From Phytophthora colocasiae (Eukaryota > Oomycota > Peronosporomycetes > Peronosporales > Peronosporaceae): 64,000 bases of DNA. This document shows, one piece after another, positions 1 through 8,905 of this stretch; positions within the stretch are counted from its first letter, which is position 1; the number at the start of each line of letters is the position of its first letter. The stretch is taken from NCBI GenBank assembly GCA_018806915.1, contig JAGKQI010000040.1, positions 558,001 through 622,000 on the forward strand, read 5' to 3'. Under the pieces are notes generated by a model, which saw only the letters and a list, made by a program, of their open reading frames with translations, ran no database searches and was not told the DNA's origin. The translations under genes were made by a program, and so were the position numbers.

Positions 1-485
1 ATGAGTAGAGTGCTGTGCAGCGTGCACCGTGCAGTGACACTGTGGAGATCAGACTGGGTGTTGGTGAGTGAAGGTTAATGCCAACAGCTCTAAGAGCTCG
101 AAGGACTTATCATTTTCTAAATGGCTATGACGTGGTAAATCGTTCTTCGGAAGAACTTTTTTCCTGGTGGCGCAGTGTAAATGTGATGACTCATCGCTAC
201 TGTTGAGACTGCTGTACTCCATCCTGCCGTAGAAACTGATCTGTCGCTGATCTGCAGCTCGTCATTCGGTTGGTCCAAGGCACGTGACGATCGTGTTCGT
301 AGTCCGTTGTAGTTTACTTCGTGCAGTCAGAGTGTTATATCTATGATATATCGGGTCCACAGGAGTCGTATCCTGAGCAAGGCGCACCATTCGTCCACCA
401 AAGCCTTCAACAGTGCACAAACATCAGTCAGCATTGTTCATTTCCACATCCGCCTCATCCGTTCAACGTGAGCTCTCCAACACCC
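1..485. other. Upstream region of the transporter gene, no gene seen
   Basis: No coding region or repeat is recognisable. An open frame in the transporter phase begins with GTG at 321, but its first 55 codons are not hydrophobic and resemble leader sequence. A TCATTC stretch near 262 is a weak match to an oomycete initiator; I do not call it a promoter. Confidence 0.4.
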
Positions 486-2134
486 ATGGACCGCTCGTCC
501 CTCTCCTCCCTCGCAGTCAACGGACCTCAGAAGCTGCCATCTCCTTTTTACGACGGTCTCAAGTCTCCCAATGACCTTGAAGGTGCTGCTCTTAGGCCTG
601 GCGGTGCACCGTCCTCGTTGTATTCGCGACAGAATCTCGGTCTCGCAGCGCACCAAATCTCCATGGCCATCGTCTACGGCACCATCAACAGTGTCATCTA
701 CTCGGTACTTAACAACTACCTTAGCATGAACGCAGTGCTGGTTGCAACGGCTACTGCTCTAGTCAAGGTTCCAAATGCTCTTCGAGTGTTCACCGGTCTC
801 ATATCCGACTGCTATCCGATCTGTGGCTACCGTCGGCGTCCGTACATGGTTGCAGGCTGGGCAGTCTCATTCATCTGCTGCTTGATCATGGCCGTCATCC
901 CACTGGGACAGCCTTACTACGAAGACCCTTCTCTTAAGAGTATCCCCGAGAGCGAATGGACAACGGAGCAGCAAGCTCTAATCAACCATGACGCCCCAGA
1001 CCGCGGTATCAAATTGATCGTCCTCTTCGTCCTCGCCCATTTAGGAACTGTCATTGCTTTCGGAGCTGCAGATGGATATCTAATCGAGCTATCTCAGCGG
1101 GAACCTGAAAATATTCGCGGTACTATTCAGACAGACGTCGCGATCGTGACGGCGGGGGCGTACGTGTTTGCAACCTTCAAGACTGGCTTTGGTTTGAACA
1201 GCGTGGCCTATGGGGGGACGTTTTCGTGGGATATCGGTTTTGCAGGCATTATGGGCATCTGTGCAGGCTGTTCACTCGTTACGATACCTCTTTGTTGGCC
1301 CTGTATTACAGAGGAGAAGGCTCCTGCTCAGCCTACCGGTGCGTTCTTCGCCTACCTGTACGACTTTATGCAGTACCAAGTGATTTACCAAGTCACGTTC
1401 CGTTTCTTCTCTCAAATCTTCTCCAACTTCTCCGTTACAGCTGCCAGTAAGATCAAAAGTCTCTGGGCGGATGTAGAACCCCTGAACGATGGCATCGCGA
1501 GTATGTTATCATATCTGGTGACTTTTCTGGCTCTGTGGGCTGTGCGCAAGTGGGGGCTCCACTGGAATTGGCACTGGGTCGTTATCGTTTGCCAAGTTGT
1601 CGTCGTGGTGATCGACTGCTTCCCAACGTTCCTCACGATTTGGGACGTGTATCGAAGCCAGTGGTTCTGGCTAGGTGTGCCCTTGATCGCAGAGGTGCCC
1701 ACTGCCATTGGTGAGCTGATTGCGAAGCTGTTTGTGATCGAAATCGCTGAACCGGGCAGTGAGGCGACCATCATGGGTTTGATCATCAGCATCAACAACA
1801 TCGGCACGTCCTTCTCCACTGTCATGTACAAGTCCATCGACGCACACTTCAAACTCACAACAGCGCAGGTCACGAAGGACAGCCACGAGGTCCGCGTGCA
1901 TGTGACCTACGCCCTTACGCCTTCAACCTCGCGTCGATTGCTTTCGTGTTTTGGCTTCCTCGTCAGAAGGAGCACGCCCATGAACTCAGACGCGTCGGCA
2001 ACAAGAGCAAGCTCATGGGGTTTCTAACGGTGTTGTACATCACCTTTGGGTTCATTTGGGTCGTGCTAACAAACGGGTTGACACTATCTTCGAAAACGAG
2101 CTGCTTGCGAATCGCTGGTGGAACCGGTTGCTAA
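486..2134 (+). pseudogene. Folate-biopterin transporter (FBT/BT1 family), frameshifted near the 3' end
   Basis: This encodes a polytopic membrane carrier of the folate-biopterin transporter family (major facilitator superfamily), which is expanded in oomycetes and would import pterins or folates across the plasma membrane. I chose the ATG at 486, in frame with an upstream GTG at 321, because the hydrophobic part begins shortly after it. Some ten hydrophobic segments are visible, including VAGWAVSFICCLIMAVIPL and a GAADGYLIEL loop. The frame stops at 2027 after a hydrophilic tail that does not fit the family. The expected C-terminus, with FWLPRQKEH, a last membrane span and CLRIAGGTGC, continues in another frame to 2134, so a small indel lies at about 1905-1920. 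It is either a recent pseudogene or an assembly error. The family is clear; the exact substrate is inferred. Confidence 0.85.
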
Positions 2135-2294
2135 GTACTAGTATCGAATAGACAAAGAGGAGACAATGAACAAAGTGGGTTCTATTACGTACAAACATCA
2201 AATACCGTGGACTTGACTGTGAACGCTATCGCGACGGCTACACCAAAGAGGATGATCTCGACACACAGGAACTTCAGCCATAACGATAAGGCCC

Positions 2295-3428
2295 TTAGTT
2301 GTCATCGTCATCCTTCTTCTCACTCTTCTTGCCATCATTCTTGCTTTTCTTCTCATCATCTTGGTTCGTCTTGTCTTCGGTCTGCTCCGTTTGTTCAGTC
2401 TGCTCCGTCTTCTCGTCGTCGGACTTCTTGTCATCAGACTTCTTGTCGGACTTGGAACTCGCCGTCGTCGGTGCGCTCGTCTCCTTCTGCTCCGTGGCGT
2501 CTTGTTCCTTGCTGCCGCGAAGCGAACTGGAAACGGAAGTGCCGGTCTTCTCATCGCCCGACGTGGTCGAACCGCCAGACGTCTGCGTGGGGTTGGAGGA
2601 GCCGCTTCCAGTCGTGGTAGACGTCGAGTTGGAGGAACCGCTGGTGCCTGAGCTCTTAGGCACCTCTCCGTTGATGTGCACGTCGCTTTCCGAGTACTGG
2701 CAAAGCGGTGGGGACGGTCCGTCGCCCAGCATCGAGGGTTCACCGTTGGCATTGCCCTGCGACCACTGACAGATCTTCACCTTGCCACTGGTGGACTTGA
2801 CCCAGATGTTGCTCAGCGTGGCCTCGTCGCCCCAGTTCTTGTTCACCGTCACGACGGCGTTGCCAGGGTTCACGACTAGTACGTTGGAGACTGACACCTT
2901 CTTGGGCTTGTCACCGCACGTGCCGCACGAGCGGTAGAGCTTGCTGATGTCCTCGCCGTAGAAGCCGTCGATCTTGACGGTGCCGTAGCCGTTGTGCTGG
3001 ATGACCTTGTCGTCGGCCGAGCGAGCGCCTCCACCCGTGACAGTCGTGACGCTGGACGCGGATCCGCCCTTGACACTTAGGGCGTCCTCGCACACATCGT
3101 CCCACCAGACGTTGTCGATGGTGCAGTCGTGCTGATCGCAGTGAACACCCTCCATTTGGTTCTTGCCGATGATGACGTTCTTTAGCGTGGCACCGGGCTC
3201 CAGCTTGAACACGGCGGTGTCGGACCCGCTCTCGGTTTGATCCTCGCATGAAACGTCCGAGCGCTCGAATGTCTGCATCTTGCCATCGAACACCTCGCCA
3301 GCCTTGACGATCTGGGCCGTCGCGTACTGCACGGTGCCGGTGCTGGTGGGCCACGTGCCGTCGGGCACGGAGGCGGCAGTCGCGACCGCAATAAGGAGTG
3401 CAGCGGAGGTGGCGAAGATCTGGACCAT
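2295..3428 (-). CDS. Secreted pectate lyase, polysaccharide lyase family 3, copy 1
   Basis: This 377-residue protein should cleave de-esterified pectin in plant cell walls by calcium-dependent beta-elimination and act outside the cell. Residues 1-18 form a signal peptide (MVQIFATSAALLIAVATA). Residues about 20-245 form the family-3 parallel beta-helix domain, with GVHCDQHDCTIDNVWWDDV, CEDALSVKGG and VIQHNGYGTVKIDGFY, and many paired cysteines. The last 120 residues are a Ser/Thr-rich, then Lys/Glu/Asp-rich low-complexity tail not needed for the fold. The ATG at 3428 is supported by the signal peptide and by an oomycete-type initiator 46 nt upstream. It is intact and nearly identical to the gene at 25037-26182, from which it differs by a few residues and by tail-repeat changes. 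Family assignment is firm; activity is inferred. Confidence 0.95.
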   Translation of the reverse strand: MVQIFATSAALLIAVATAASVPDGTWPTSTGTVQYATAQIVKAGEVFDGKMQTFERSDVSCEDQTESGSDTAVFKLEPGATLKNVIIGKNQMEGVHCDQHDCTIDNVWWDDVCEDALSVKGGSASSVTTVTGGGARSADDKVIQHNGYGTVKIDGFYGEDISKLYRSCGTCGDKPKKVSVSNVLVVNPGNAVVTVNKNWGDEATLSNIWVKSTSGKVKICQWSQGNANGEPSMLGDGPSPPLCQYSESDVHINGEVPKSSGTSGSSNSTSTTTGSGSSNPTQTSGGSTTSGDEKTGTSVSSSLRGSKEQDATEQKETSAPTTASSKSDKKSDDKKSDDEKTEQTEQTEQTEDKTNQDDEKKSKNDGKKSEKKDDDDN

Positions 3429-3473
3429 CGACGTGGAGTGGTTGGTGTTTGACTGGGATGTGCTTGGCCAGGC

Positions 3474-3489
3474 AAATTGATTAATGAGG
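3474..3489 (-). promoter_or_regulatory. Oomycete initiator plus flanking promoter element of pectate lyase copy 1
   Basis: On the minus strand the bases read CCTCATTAATCAATTT. They match the oomycete 16-nt core promoter consensus GCTCATTYYNCAWTTT (from memory) at most positions. The spacing to the ATG is about 45 nt, a normal short oomycete leader. Confidence 0.6.
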
Positions 3490-3757
3490 AGTTGTTGCCA
3501 ACCAGTTTTGACTAACTCTAACTCTTTAGCACTTTAGTCGCTGCGACTGCTGCACGCTGAGAGCGCGACCATCAGAGGGTCGTGCTACACCGTGTGGCAC
3601 TTGCAATGCCGCGATGTGTATGTAGTGTTTGAACGGGTTACCAGAAGTCCATCGCGAAAGAAAAGATCGGGCTTCGAGCTTGCTCCAGTTGGTTTCCAGT
3701 AGACATGCTGCTGTTGGTGGTTGTGTGTGGACACCCGTTTGTTAATACATGTGCATT

Positions 3758-3800
3758 ATTGTGCTGGTACCTTACTCACTGAGTAAGGTACCAGCACAAT
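3758..3800. repeat. 43-bp near-perfect palindrome (21-bp arms, 1-bp centre)
   Basis: ATTGTGCTGGTACCTTACTCA (3758-3778) is followed by one base and then by its exact reverse complement. The other arm of the inverted duplication has the 21-mer only once, so about 27 bp were added here in inverted orientation. It lies upstream of pectate lyase copy 1. Confidence 0.9.
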
Positions 3801-4323
3801 ACTCAGCACCGCTGAGGGGGTCTACTTCTCGGCTGTCAGTCAAATCGATGACGATCGATCTTGATCGCGAAAAGCTGTGGCCCGCGCTGACAAGTTGACG
3901 TGTTGCGCGATGGAGCCGTTCCAATTCACTAGACGTCAGGTTTCCCGTTGTCGATATCTCGTACTAGATAGTGTCAACTACTAGTTTATCGTTAGTAGTA
4001 TTGCTTTTATACTTAGTTGCACTTTCAAACACTGCATTGAGTTTTGAATTTAGCACGTCAAGAAGTATCCAAGACCCAGTATTTCGTGTAGATCCCTCTG
4101 CTCAGTGGTTTCGTGTTGATCATGAGTCTAGCGCTGTTTTGTCGTCTTGACACCGGATGGCAGGGAGGATCCAAGCTGTTGCTGCACTTTTGATCGCAGG
4201 ATACGATGTGCTGTTCATAAGTCTAATACAAGGACAACGCAAATTACAAGGATGCGGTCCTGAAAATACTGACGTTGACAAAGAGTAGCACTTGTGTTTG
4301 AAGCAACCACAGGCTCGTTTCCT

Positions 4324-5481
4324 TCAGCACGTTGACATGTTTCTTGGGGATGCAAATAGTAAGCTGGTATTGATCGAACCCTCGAGCGCTTGTGCTCGTG
4401 TTGCCCCACGTGTAAGGTTGGTTCGACTTTGCTTGGTAGATGCATTGCCCATGAGCTTGGCGAGTTGAAGTGCCGACGCTGGAGCTTCTCGGATGTATAC
4501 CTTGTAAGCGTCAGAAGACCAACGCCCGTGCATTCGTATCGTGTCCGCGTCTACTCCGGCGGTATGTAGAGCTGCCGCGCCTCCCGTTCGAAGTGAATGT
4601 GTCGAAATTCGTGCTGGATCCTCGCCGGTTTGTAATGCTGAGGCACGCAGAACCTTCGTCATTGTCTCTGACGATAACAGTTGCCGGTAACCGATGGAGC
4701 ACAGAGGTGACTCAGGCGCCAAACCAAGCCGGATCGCGTTGCGTTGAAGTAGTAGAGCAGCGAAAACGGGACATATAGGAGCCAATCCGCTTTTCAACAG
4801 CACGCGGGTGCTTGTTCGTCCTGATTGGTCGGTCTTGCTTCCTCTTAGTGTGATCTGTACTGACGCTGCCTTGTTGAAGCTGAGTGTGTCCCCACCGTTA
4901 ATGTCACGTACGATAACGTCACCGACTTGAAGGCAGTATGAATGTCGCTTGCCTCTTGAACAGAGGTACTCGGATCCTCTCAGACAAAAGAAGAAGCCCA
5001 GGAGCGCAGCCCCACAAATGACGCGGTGCTGGGCGATGGACATGTCGGCTGATGAGGCGATCTTCCGAAGCATGTCGATGGAGACTGCTGCCCGTTTCCG
5101 TCGTGGGGGACTGAGACGTTGCATGCCATGGATGACCAGCTCGTGTTGTGGTTGTAATGACGGTCGGAATCCGGCACGAAGCTGATGACACCATCGGACA
5201 TGGCTGAGTTTAGCCCGTACGGTGTCAACTCGATTATTCGCGTTCTCGTTACGGCCTTGCCAGCACTCAACTGCAAACATAGTGAGTTGTATGGATTGCT
5301 GTTCTGGGTCGGTTGGTGATAGCCACTGCTTGAAGCCATGGCGACAGCAGAACCGACACCATTGTCTCCATGTGTTGAGATACCTTTGGCGTGACGTGTC
5401 GGCGAGTGACTGCCATTGCAGGACGGCAATTTTTGCTTGTAGATCTTGCGGAATTCGGTTGGAATATCCTGTTGGCACCAT
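4324..5481 (-). CDS. Tyrosine recombinase of the DIRS-like element
   Basis: This 385-residue protein would integrate the circular cDNA of the element by strand exchange, taking the place of a DDE integrase. Residues about 20-110 resemble an N-terminal SAM-like DNA-binding domain. The catalytic domain follows, with the first arginine in FFCLRGSEYL, HSLRTGG (H-x-x-R), HGRW, and the nucleophile tyrosine in YKVYIR, so the R-H-R-W-Y set is complete. The ATG at 5481 lies inside the end of the RNase H frame, an overlap of about 500 nt in a different phase that is typical of DIRS elements. The frame is intact. The region 3941-4323 beyond its stop shows nothing recognisable and is probably the 3' non-coding end. 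Confidence 0.85.
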   Translation of the reverse strand: MVPTGYSNRIPQDLQAKIAVLQWQSLADTSRQRYLNTWRQWCRFCCRHGFKQWLSPTDPEQQSIQLTMFAVECWQGRNENANNRVDTVRAKLSHVRWCHQLRAGFRPSLQPQHELVIHGMQRLSPPRRKRAAVSIDMLRKIASSADMSIAQHRVICGAALLGFFFCLRGSEYLCSRGKRHSYCLQVGDVIVRDINGGDTLSFNKAASVQITLRGSKTDQSGRTSTRVLLKSGLAPICPVFAALLLQRNAIRLGLAPESPLCSIGYRQLLSSETMTKVLRASALQTGEDPARISTHSLRTGGAAALHTAGVDADTIRMHGRWSSDAYKVYIREAPASALQLAKLMGNASTKQSRTNLTRGATRAQALEGSINTSLLFASPRNMSTC

Positions 5482-6016
5482 AAACGCATACGATTAGTCC
5501 ATTTCTGTAGAGTTGGTCCAGTCCACGCTCTTGATCCGAGGTCCGCGAGGTAGTTAGACGAGCCGTCGAGGTGCTTGGTTGTTACGTGTAGATTGAACGA
5601 TAGTTCTGCGCAGGACAAGACTCTCGTAAGCTCTTGGCCGGCTAGATTTTTGGTATTGTGATTTTCTAGCCAGGCGACCGCGGAGGCATTGTCGATCCAG
5701 CATCGCACGTGCAGCGGTCTGTCTTTCGGACGACAGGTGGCTTGCCATTGAGGTCCCCATACGAGCACAGCGAGTACAGCGCTTAACGCTTCACGTACAT
5801 TGATACTGAACCACGAAGTGCTACCGGCGGTTGACAACTTCATTGCTAGACGTTCTTCCTCGTCAAATTGAAGTCGGATATACTCACGAGCAGCCGGATA
5901 GAGGACAGCGAGGCCTTCGTTGCTTGCATCCATGAACAAATGCACAGCTGGTTCCAGCATTTCGGCCATGATGCTCGTTGGTACCCTGTTCGCTGCGCCA
6001 TTCTGAAGAAGCGAAG
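4980..6016 (-). CDS. RNase H part of the DIRS-like pol, 3' of the A1 insertion
   Basis: The frame is open from the insertion junction at 6016 and would remove RNA from the cDNA hybrid. Acidic residues in RNase H order are visible: D in HLFMDASNEG, E in NVREALSAVL, D in CWIDNASAVAW and D in NYLADLGSRAW. Upstream of the first ATG (5969) the codons read SLLQNGAANRVPTSI, which join in phase to the RT fragment at 20611-22226. The last 160 or so codons overlap the recombinase in another phase and show no domain, so the functional protein may end earlier. Confidence 0.8.
6013..6016. repeat. Target-site duplication GAAG, left of A1
   Basis: GAAG precedes the A1 5' LTR here and follows the 3' LTR at 20611-20614. 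Removing A1 and one copy restores the interrupted RT-RNase H frame, which supports a true 4-bp duplication. Confidence 0.8.
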
Positions 6017-6548
6017 TGTGGTGAAGCGCGAATAAGAAATCCGAGAAAAGGCAACGTCAGGCCCTAAGAGAGTCGGATCAAGCGACAGGGGCCTCTGGCG
6101 AAGCAAGATGTCAGTTGATGACCCCAGATTGCGCGAACGATGGCTGACGAATGGATCCAGATCGATGTTCGTCTGGATCTCGCCAGCGATGAATGGATGG
6201 CGTCTTGGTCAAGTGAGACTAAGTGATTGGAGAACCCGTCGTGCGGTCCCGCGTGGCGGCTCAGGGTCGGAGGAGAAAAGGGCGCCTTGCCTGAGGTCGC
6301 ATGAGAAGGAGATCAAGGCGGCAGAGGGTCGGGATCGGTGTGATCTATGGTGGGCCGGTGACAACATAACCGTGAGATGCTGCCGAGGGGACCTGATGGC
6401 AGTGTTAGTCGCGTGGGGAGTGGTGATCAAGTCTGGGAAGCTCAAGACCTGGAATGTCGACGACGCAGGCACGCGAGATCAAGTATGAAGGCTGCTGATC
6501 GGGATCATTGTTCAAGACGGTGGACCAAGATCGATGACCGAGATGGTT

Positions 6549-6690
6549 GATCGAGATCGGCTGATCGCCAGATCGGCTGATCAGCTGATCGCCAGATCGA
6601 CAGATCGGCTGATCGACTGATCGCCAGATCGCCTGATCGCCAGATCGCCAGATCGGCTGATCGCCAGATCGGCAGATCGAGATCGCGATC
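6549..6690. repeat. 8-bp-phased GATC tandem tract in the A1 5' LTR
   Basis: GATC recurs every 8 bp without exception from 6555 to 6675 (16 sites); the four bases between vary among GCCA, GGCT, GACT and similar. The 3' LTR has the same tract with 11 sites in phase (19393-19473). The A3 LTR has a related tract near 60007-60115. Confidence 0.9.
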
Positions 6691-6810
6691 AGGGGTTAGG
6701 TGAGATCAAGATCGAAGATCGGAAGGGCAGCTGTGTAGCCGGATGTCAGGTAATCGTAGGATAGCAGATGAGGATGGGGCTAGTAGACATAGGAATAACC
6801 ATAAACAGAA

Positions 6811-7192
6811 TCGAATTTGCTCTCTAGTGCGCAAGTGGACTACTTCAGGGACCAAGACAAGGGAAGAGGATAGCATATTGGCCTCCCCTTAGTGTTCCTA
6901 CACTTCGCACACCTAGCTACAGCTAAGACCGGATCCCCGATTTGGCCGGCTTACCTTACGCTAGTGTGAGGATCTCTCGGTATCTCAACAACCCCCAAGA
7001 ATCGAATTTGCTCTCTAGTGCGCAAGTGGACTACTTCAGGGACGAAGACAAGGGAAGAGGATAGCATATTGGACTCCCGTTAGTGTTCCTACACTTCGCG
7101 CACCTAGCTACAGCTAAGACCGGATCCCCGATTTGGCCGGCTTACCTTACGCTAGTGTGAGGATCTCTCGGTATCTCAACAACCCCCAAGAA
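6811..7192. repeat. Two tandem copies of a 191-bp LTR segment
   Basis: The segment starting TCGAATTTGCTCT at 6811 repeats at 7002, and its first bases recur at 7193. The same arrangement is in the 3' LTR (19609 and 19800). The LTRs of A2 and A3 lack both copies, having a single uninterrupted GAATTTGCTCT site. Confidence 0.9.
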
Positions 7193-7809
7193 TCGAATTT
7201 GCTCTGGACATCACAAGTGCCTTCGTTCAAGACCGGAACTGGGAATTACATTGGCCCCGGCATCAAGAAGGTAAGGAGAAGAGATCTAGCATAGAGGTTA
7301 ATTCTGGATAATACATTGGCCAGTTTTACCCTATCTAGTGATCTATCCTTTACGTGCGAACTACGGATCGGAAGGAATTGGCTGCTTGGCCTGACGATCT
7401 CGTCGACTCTCAACCCATCAAGACACCCGCTATAGGAAGCGGCAAGCATCGTAAAGGAAGGGATCAGATCCCCAACATTGGACCTTTGGAAGACCTGGAT
7501 CGAAGACCAGGTGACCGGATCAAGGCTCGAGAACTCGCCTGTGACCCGGATCAACCCCTCCGAGGTAGAGTGAAGTATTCCCACGCTATCTCACACCCCT
7601 ACGTCACCCAATACATTCTTCTCGTCCCAAGAAATCTTCAGAAGTCACCTGGAAGAGCGTAACCCGCCTACAGACGGGTAAACAAGGTGAAAACTACACG
7701 CAGCAAGATCACGGATCATAGGGTGACCCCATCCGATAGTCGGTGTCTGGGCGCAAGTGGCGATCGCAATCGGCCTCAACCAGATTTTGGCCAGATCCGC
7801 TCCACCACA

Positions 7810-8862
7810 ATGGTGCGCGTGTCCGGATCTTCTGGTGACTTCGGATATCACCGTGAGTCCCAAGAAGATGTCAAGATTAAGGAAGAACAAGGGGAAGAAG
7901 TGCCTACGAATGTTGGATCGGCGGAGGCACCACTGAAAACGGAAAGATCCACAGATCAGCAGAGTTCTGGGAGGATCTCTACTGACAGGCACGAGGCAGA
8001 CCTGGATCGCAATCCAGATCTTGAAGAAAAACCTCGAATTCCTCCCAAGGCCCCTTCGAGGGCCACCGCGGATCTCGATGATAATCGAGATCCGCACACG
8101 AGCGATAAGGAATCAGCAAAGCTGAAACCTAATCTGCTCACCAAGTCCACTGTTGCCTCAAGATCGACCAAGAAAAAGAAGATCAAGAGCACCCGGACGA
8201 AATTGAAAGCTCCAGACTCAGAGCCAGAAGACATGATCAGCCCGGGATCGACGATTACCAAGGACGCGATCGAGCAGGCCTATTACAGGAAGATGCTAAG
8301 CGAGACCTTGCTTAACGACCCCGTTCTTACGATCATACAAGTCCGCCAGATCGGTAATCTCACCGGCCCAGTGTCGAAACCCCGGACTAGCTCGGACCGC
8401 CTGAACGCGGTGAAGATTCTACTTGATCTGCTCCAAGAGGCTGGTTTAGTGGCTGGAGAATTCGACCCAAACTCTCTATTTGACCTGGAACTGGAAGCGA
8501 TTCAGTATGCAACCCATGACCTATTCAACTCTCTCAAAGTCTTGGTCGGCGAACGCCCACTGACGCCCGATCTAGGTTATCAGACTGGATCGTCATGCTA
8601 CGCGTCAGCGACCTCGGAACCAGATTCCGACAGCCCGAGAAGGCTGCAACGCATGTCGTTAGGCCCCTCCGGTGCCAAATTCCTGAAATCGCGTATGAAG
8701 AAACAAGATACACGATCGATGGCCACGAAACTGGAGGCTAAGACACCTGATCAGCAAGAAAATCGCGGACCCGGACAGACCAGACCGCGCCGACGACTAA
8801 TTCCACGGGATCGAGCAACAAGCTGGACGACTACTTTCAAATGGCGATGGATCGTTTCTTAA
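7810..8862 (+). pseudogene. A1 gag, N-terminal part
   Basis: The frame has 350 codons from the ATG at the LTR boundary. The sequence is charged and rich in Lys, Asp, Ser and Arg, with an RSTKKKKIKSTRTKLK basic stretch and no recognised domain. It should be the N-terminal extension of the Gag polyprotein, because the capsid-like part follows in other frames after indels near 8815 and 8870. The reading frame extends 41 codons back into the LTR, which I take as chance. Function is inferred from position. Confidence 0.6.
7811..7828 (+). promoter_or_regulatory. Probable minus-strand primer binding site of A1
   Basis: TGGTGCGCGTGTCCGGAT follows the LTR end by one base and starts TGG, as expected for pairing with a tRNA 3' CCA end. 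I cannot name the tRNA. It overlaps the first gag codons, because the likely gag ATG is at 7810. Confidence 0.6.
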
Positions 8863-8905
8863 AGAACGGAATCTCGCGACACCCCGATCGCCGATCAAAG
8901 GGGAG

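Larger units (their letters stand above)
2171..3940. repeat. Left arm of an inverted duplication carrying pectate lyase copy 1
   Basis: Read on the minus strand, this block matches 24558-26297 almost base for base. It covers the pectate lyase, about 110 bp downstream and about 510 bp upstream. Homology ends abruptly at both edges: outside on the transporter side, and inside exactly where the DIRS-like element begins. Differences seen are a few substitutions, small indels in the repeat-rich 3' coding tail, and a 27-bp palindromic insertion near 3780. Confidence 0.9.
6017..7809 (+). repeat. 5' LTR of A1 (1793 bp)
   Basis: It has perfect 7-bp ends, TGTGGTG and CACCACA, and pairs with 18855-20610. 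It is longer than the 3' LTR mainly because an 8-bp GATC tract has five more units. Between about 7611 and 7770 it carries a private cluster of changes, mostly C to A, relative to all other copies. Confidence 0.92.

Noticed and set aside
2198..3480. Several open frames antisense to pectate lyase copy 1, up to 184 codons, mirrored in copy 2
   Set aside because: They are composition shadows of the coding strand (Arg/Ser/Pro-rich or Leu/Val/Ser-rich), with no domain and no independent support.
6108..6488. 126-codon frame inside the family-A LTR, kept in A1 (both LTRs) and A3
   Set aside because: It is conserved because the LTRs are near identical. No recognisable domain, and it lies in LTR control sequence. 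Not called a gene.
6549..6690. GATC tract as a bacterial Dam-type replication origin
   Set aside because: The context is a eukaryotic LTR; no origin features or bacterial genes are present.
7354..7662. About 100-128-codon frames in the LTR on both strands
   Set aside because: Same reason: repeated LTR sequence, frames end differently between copies.
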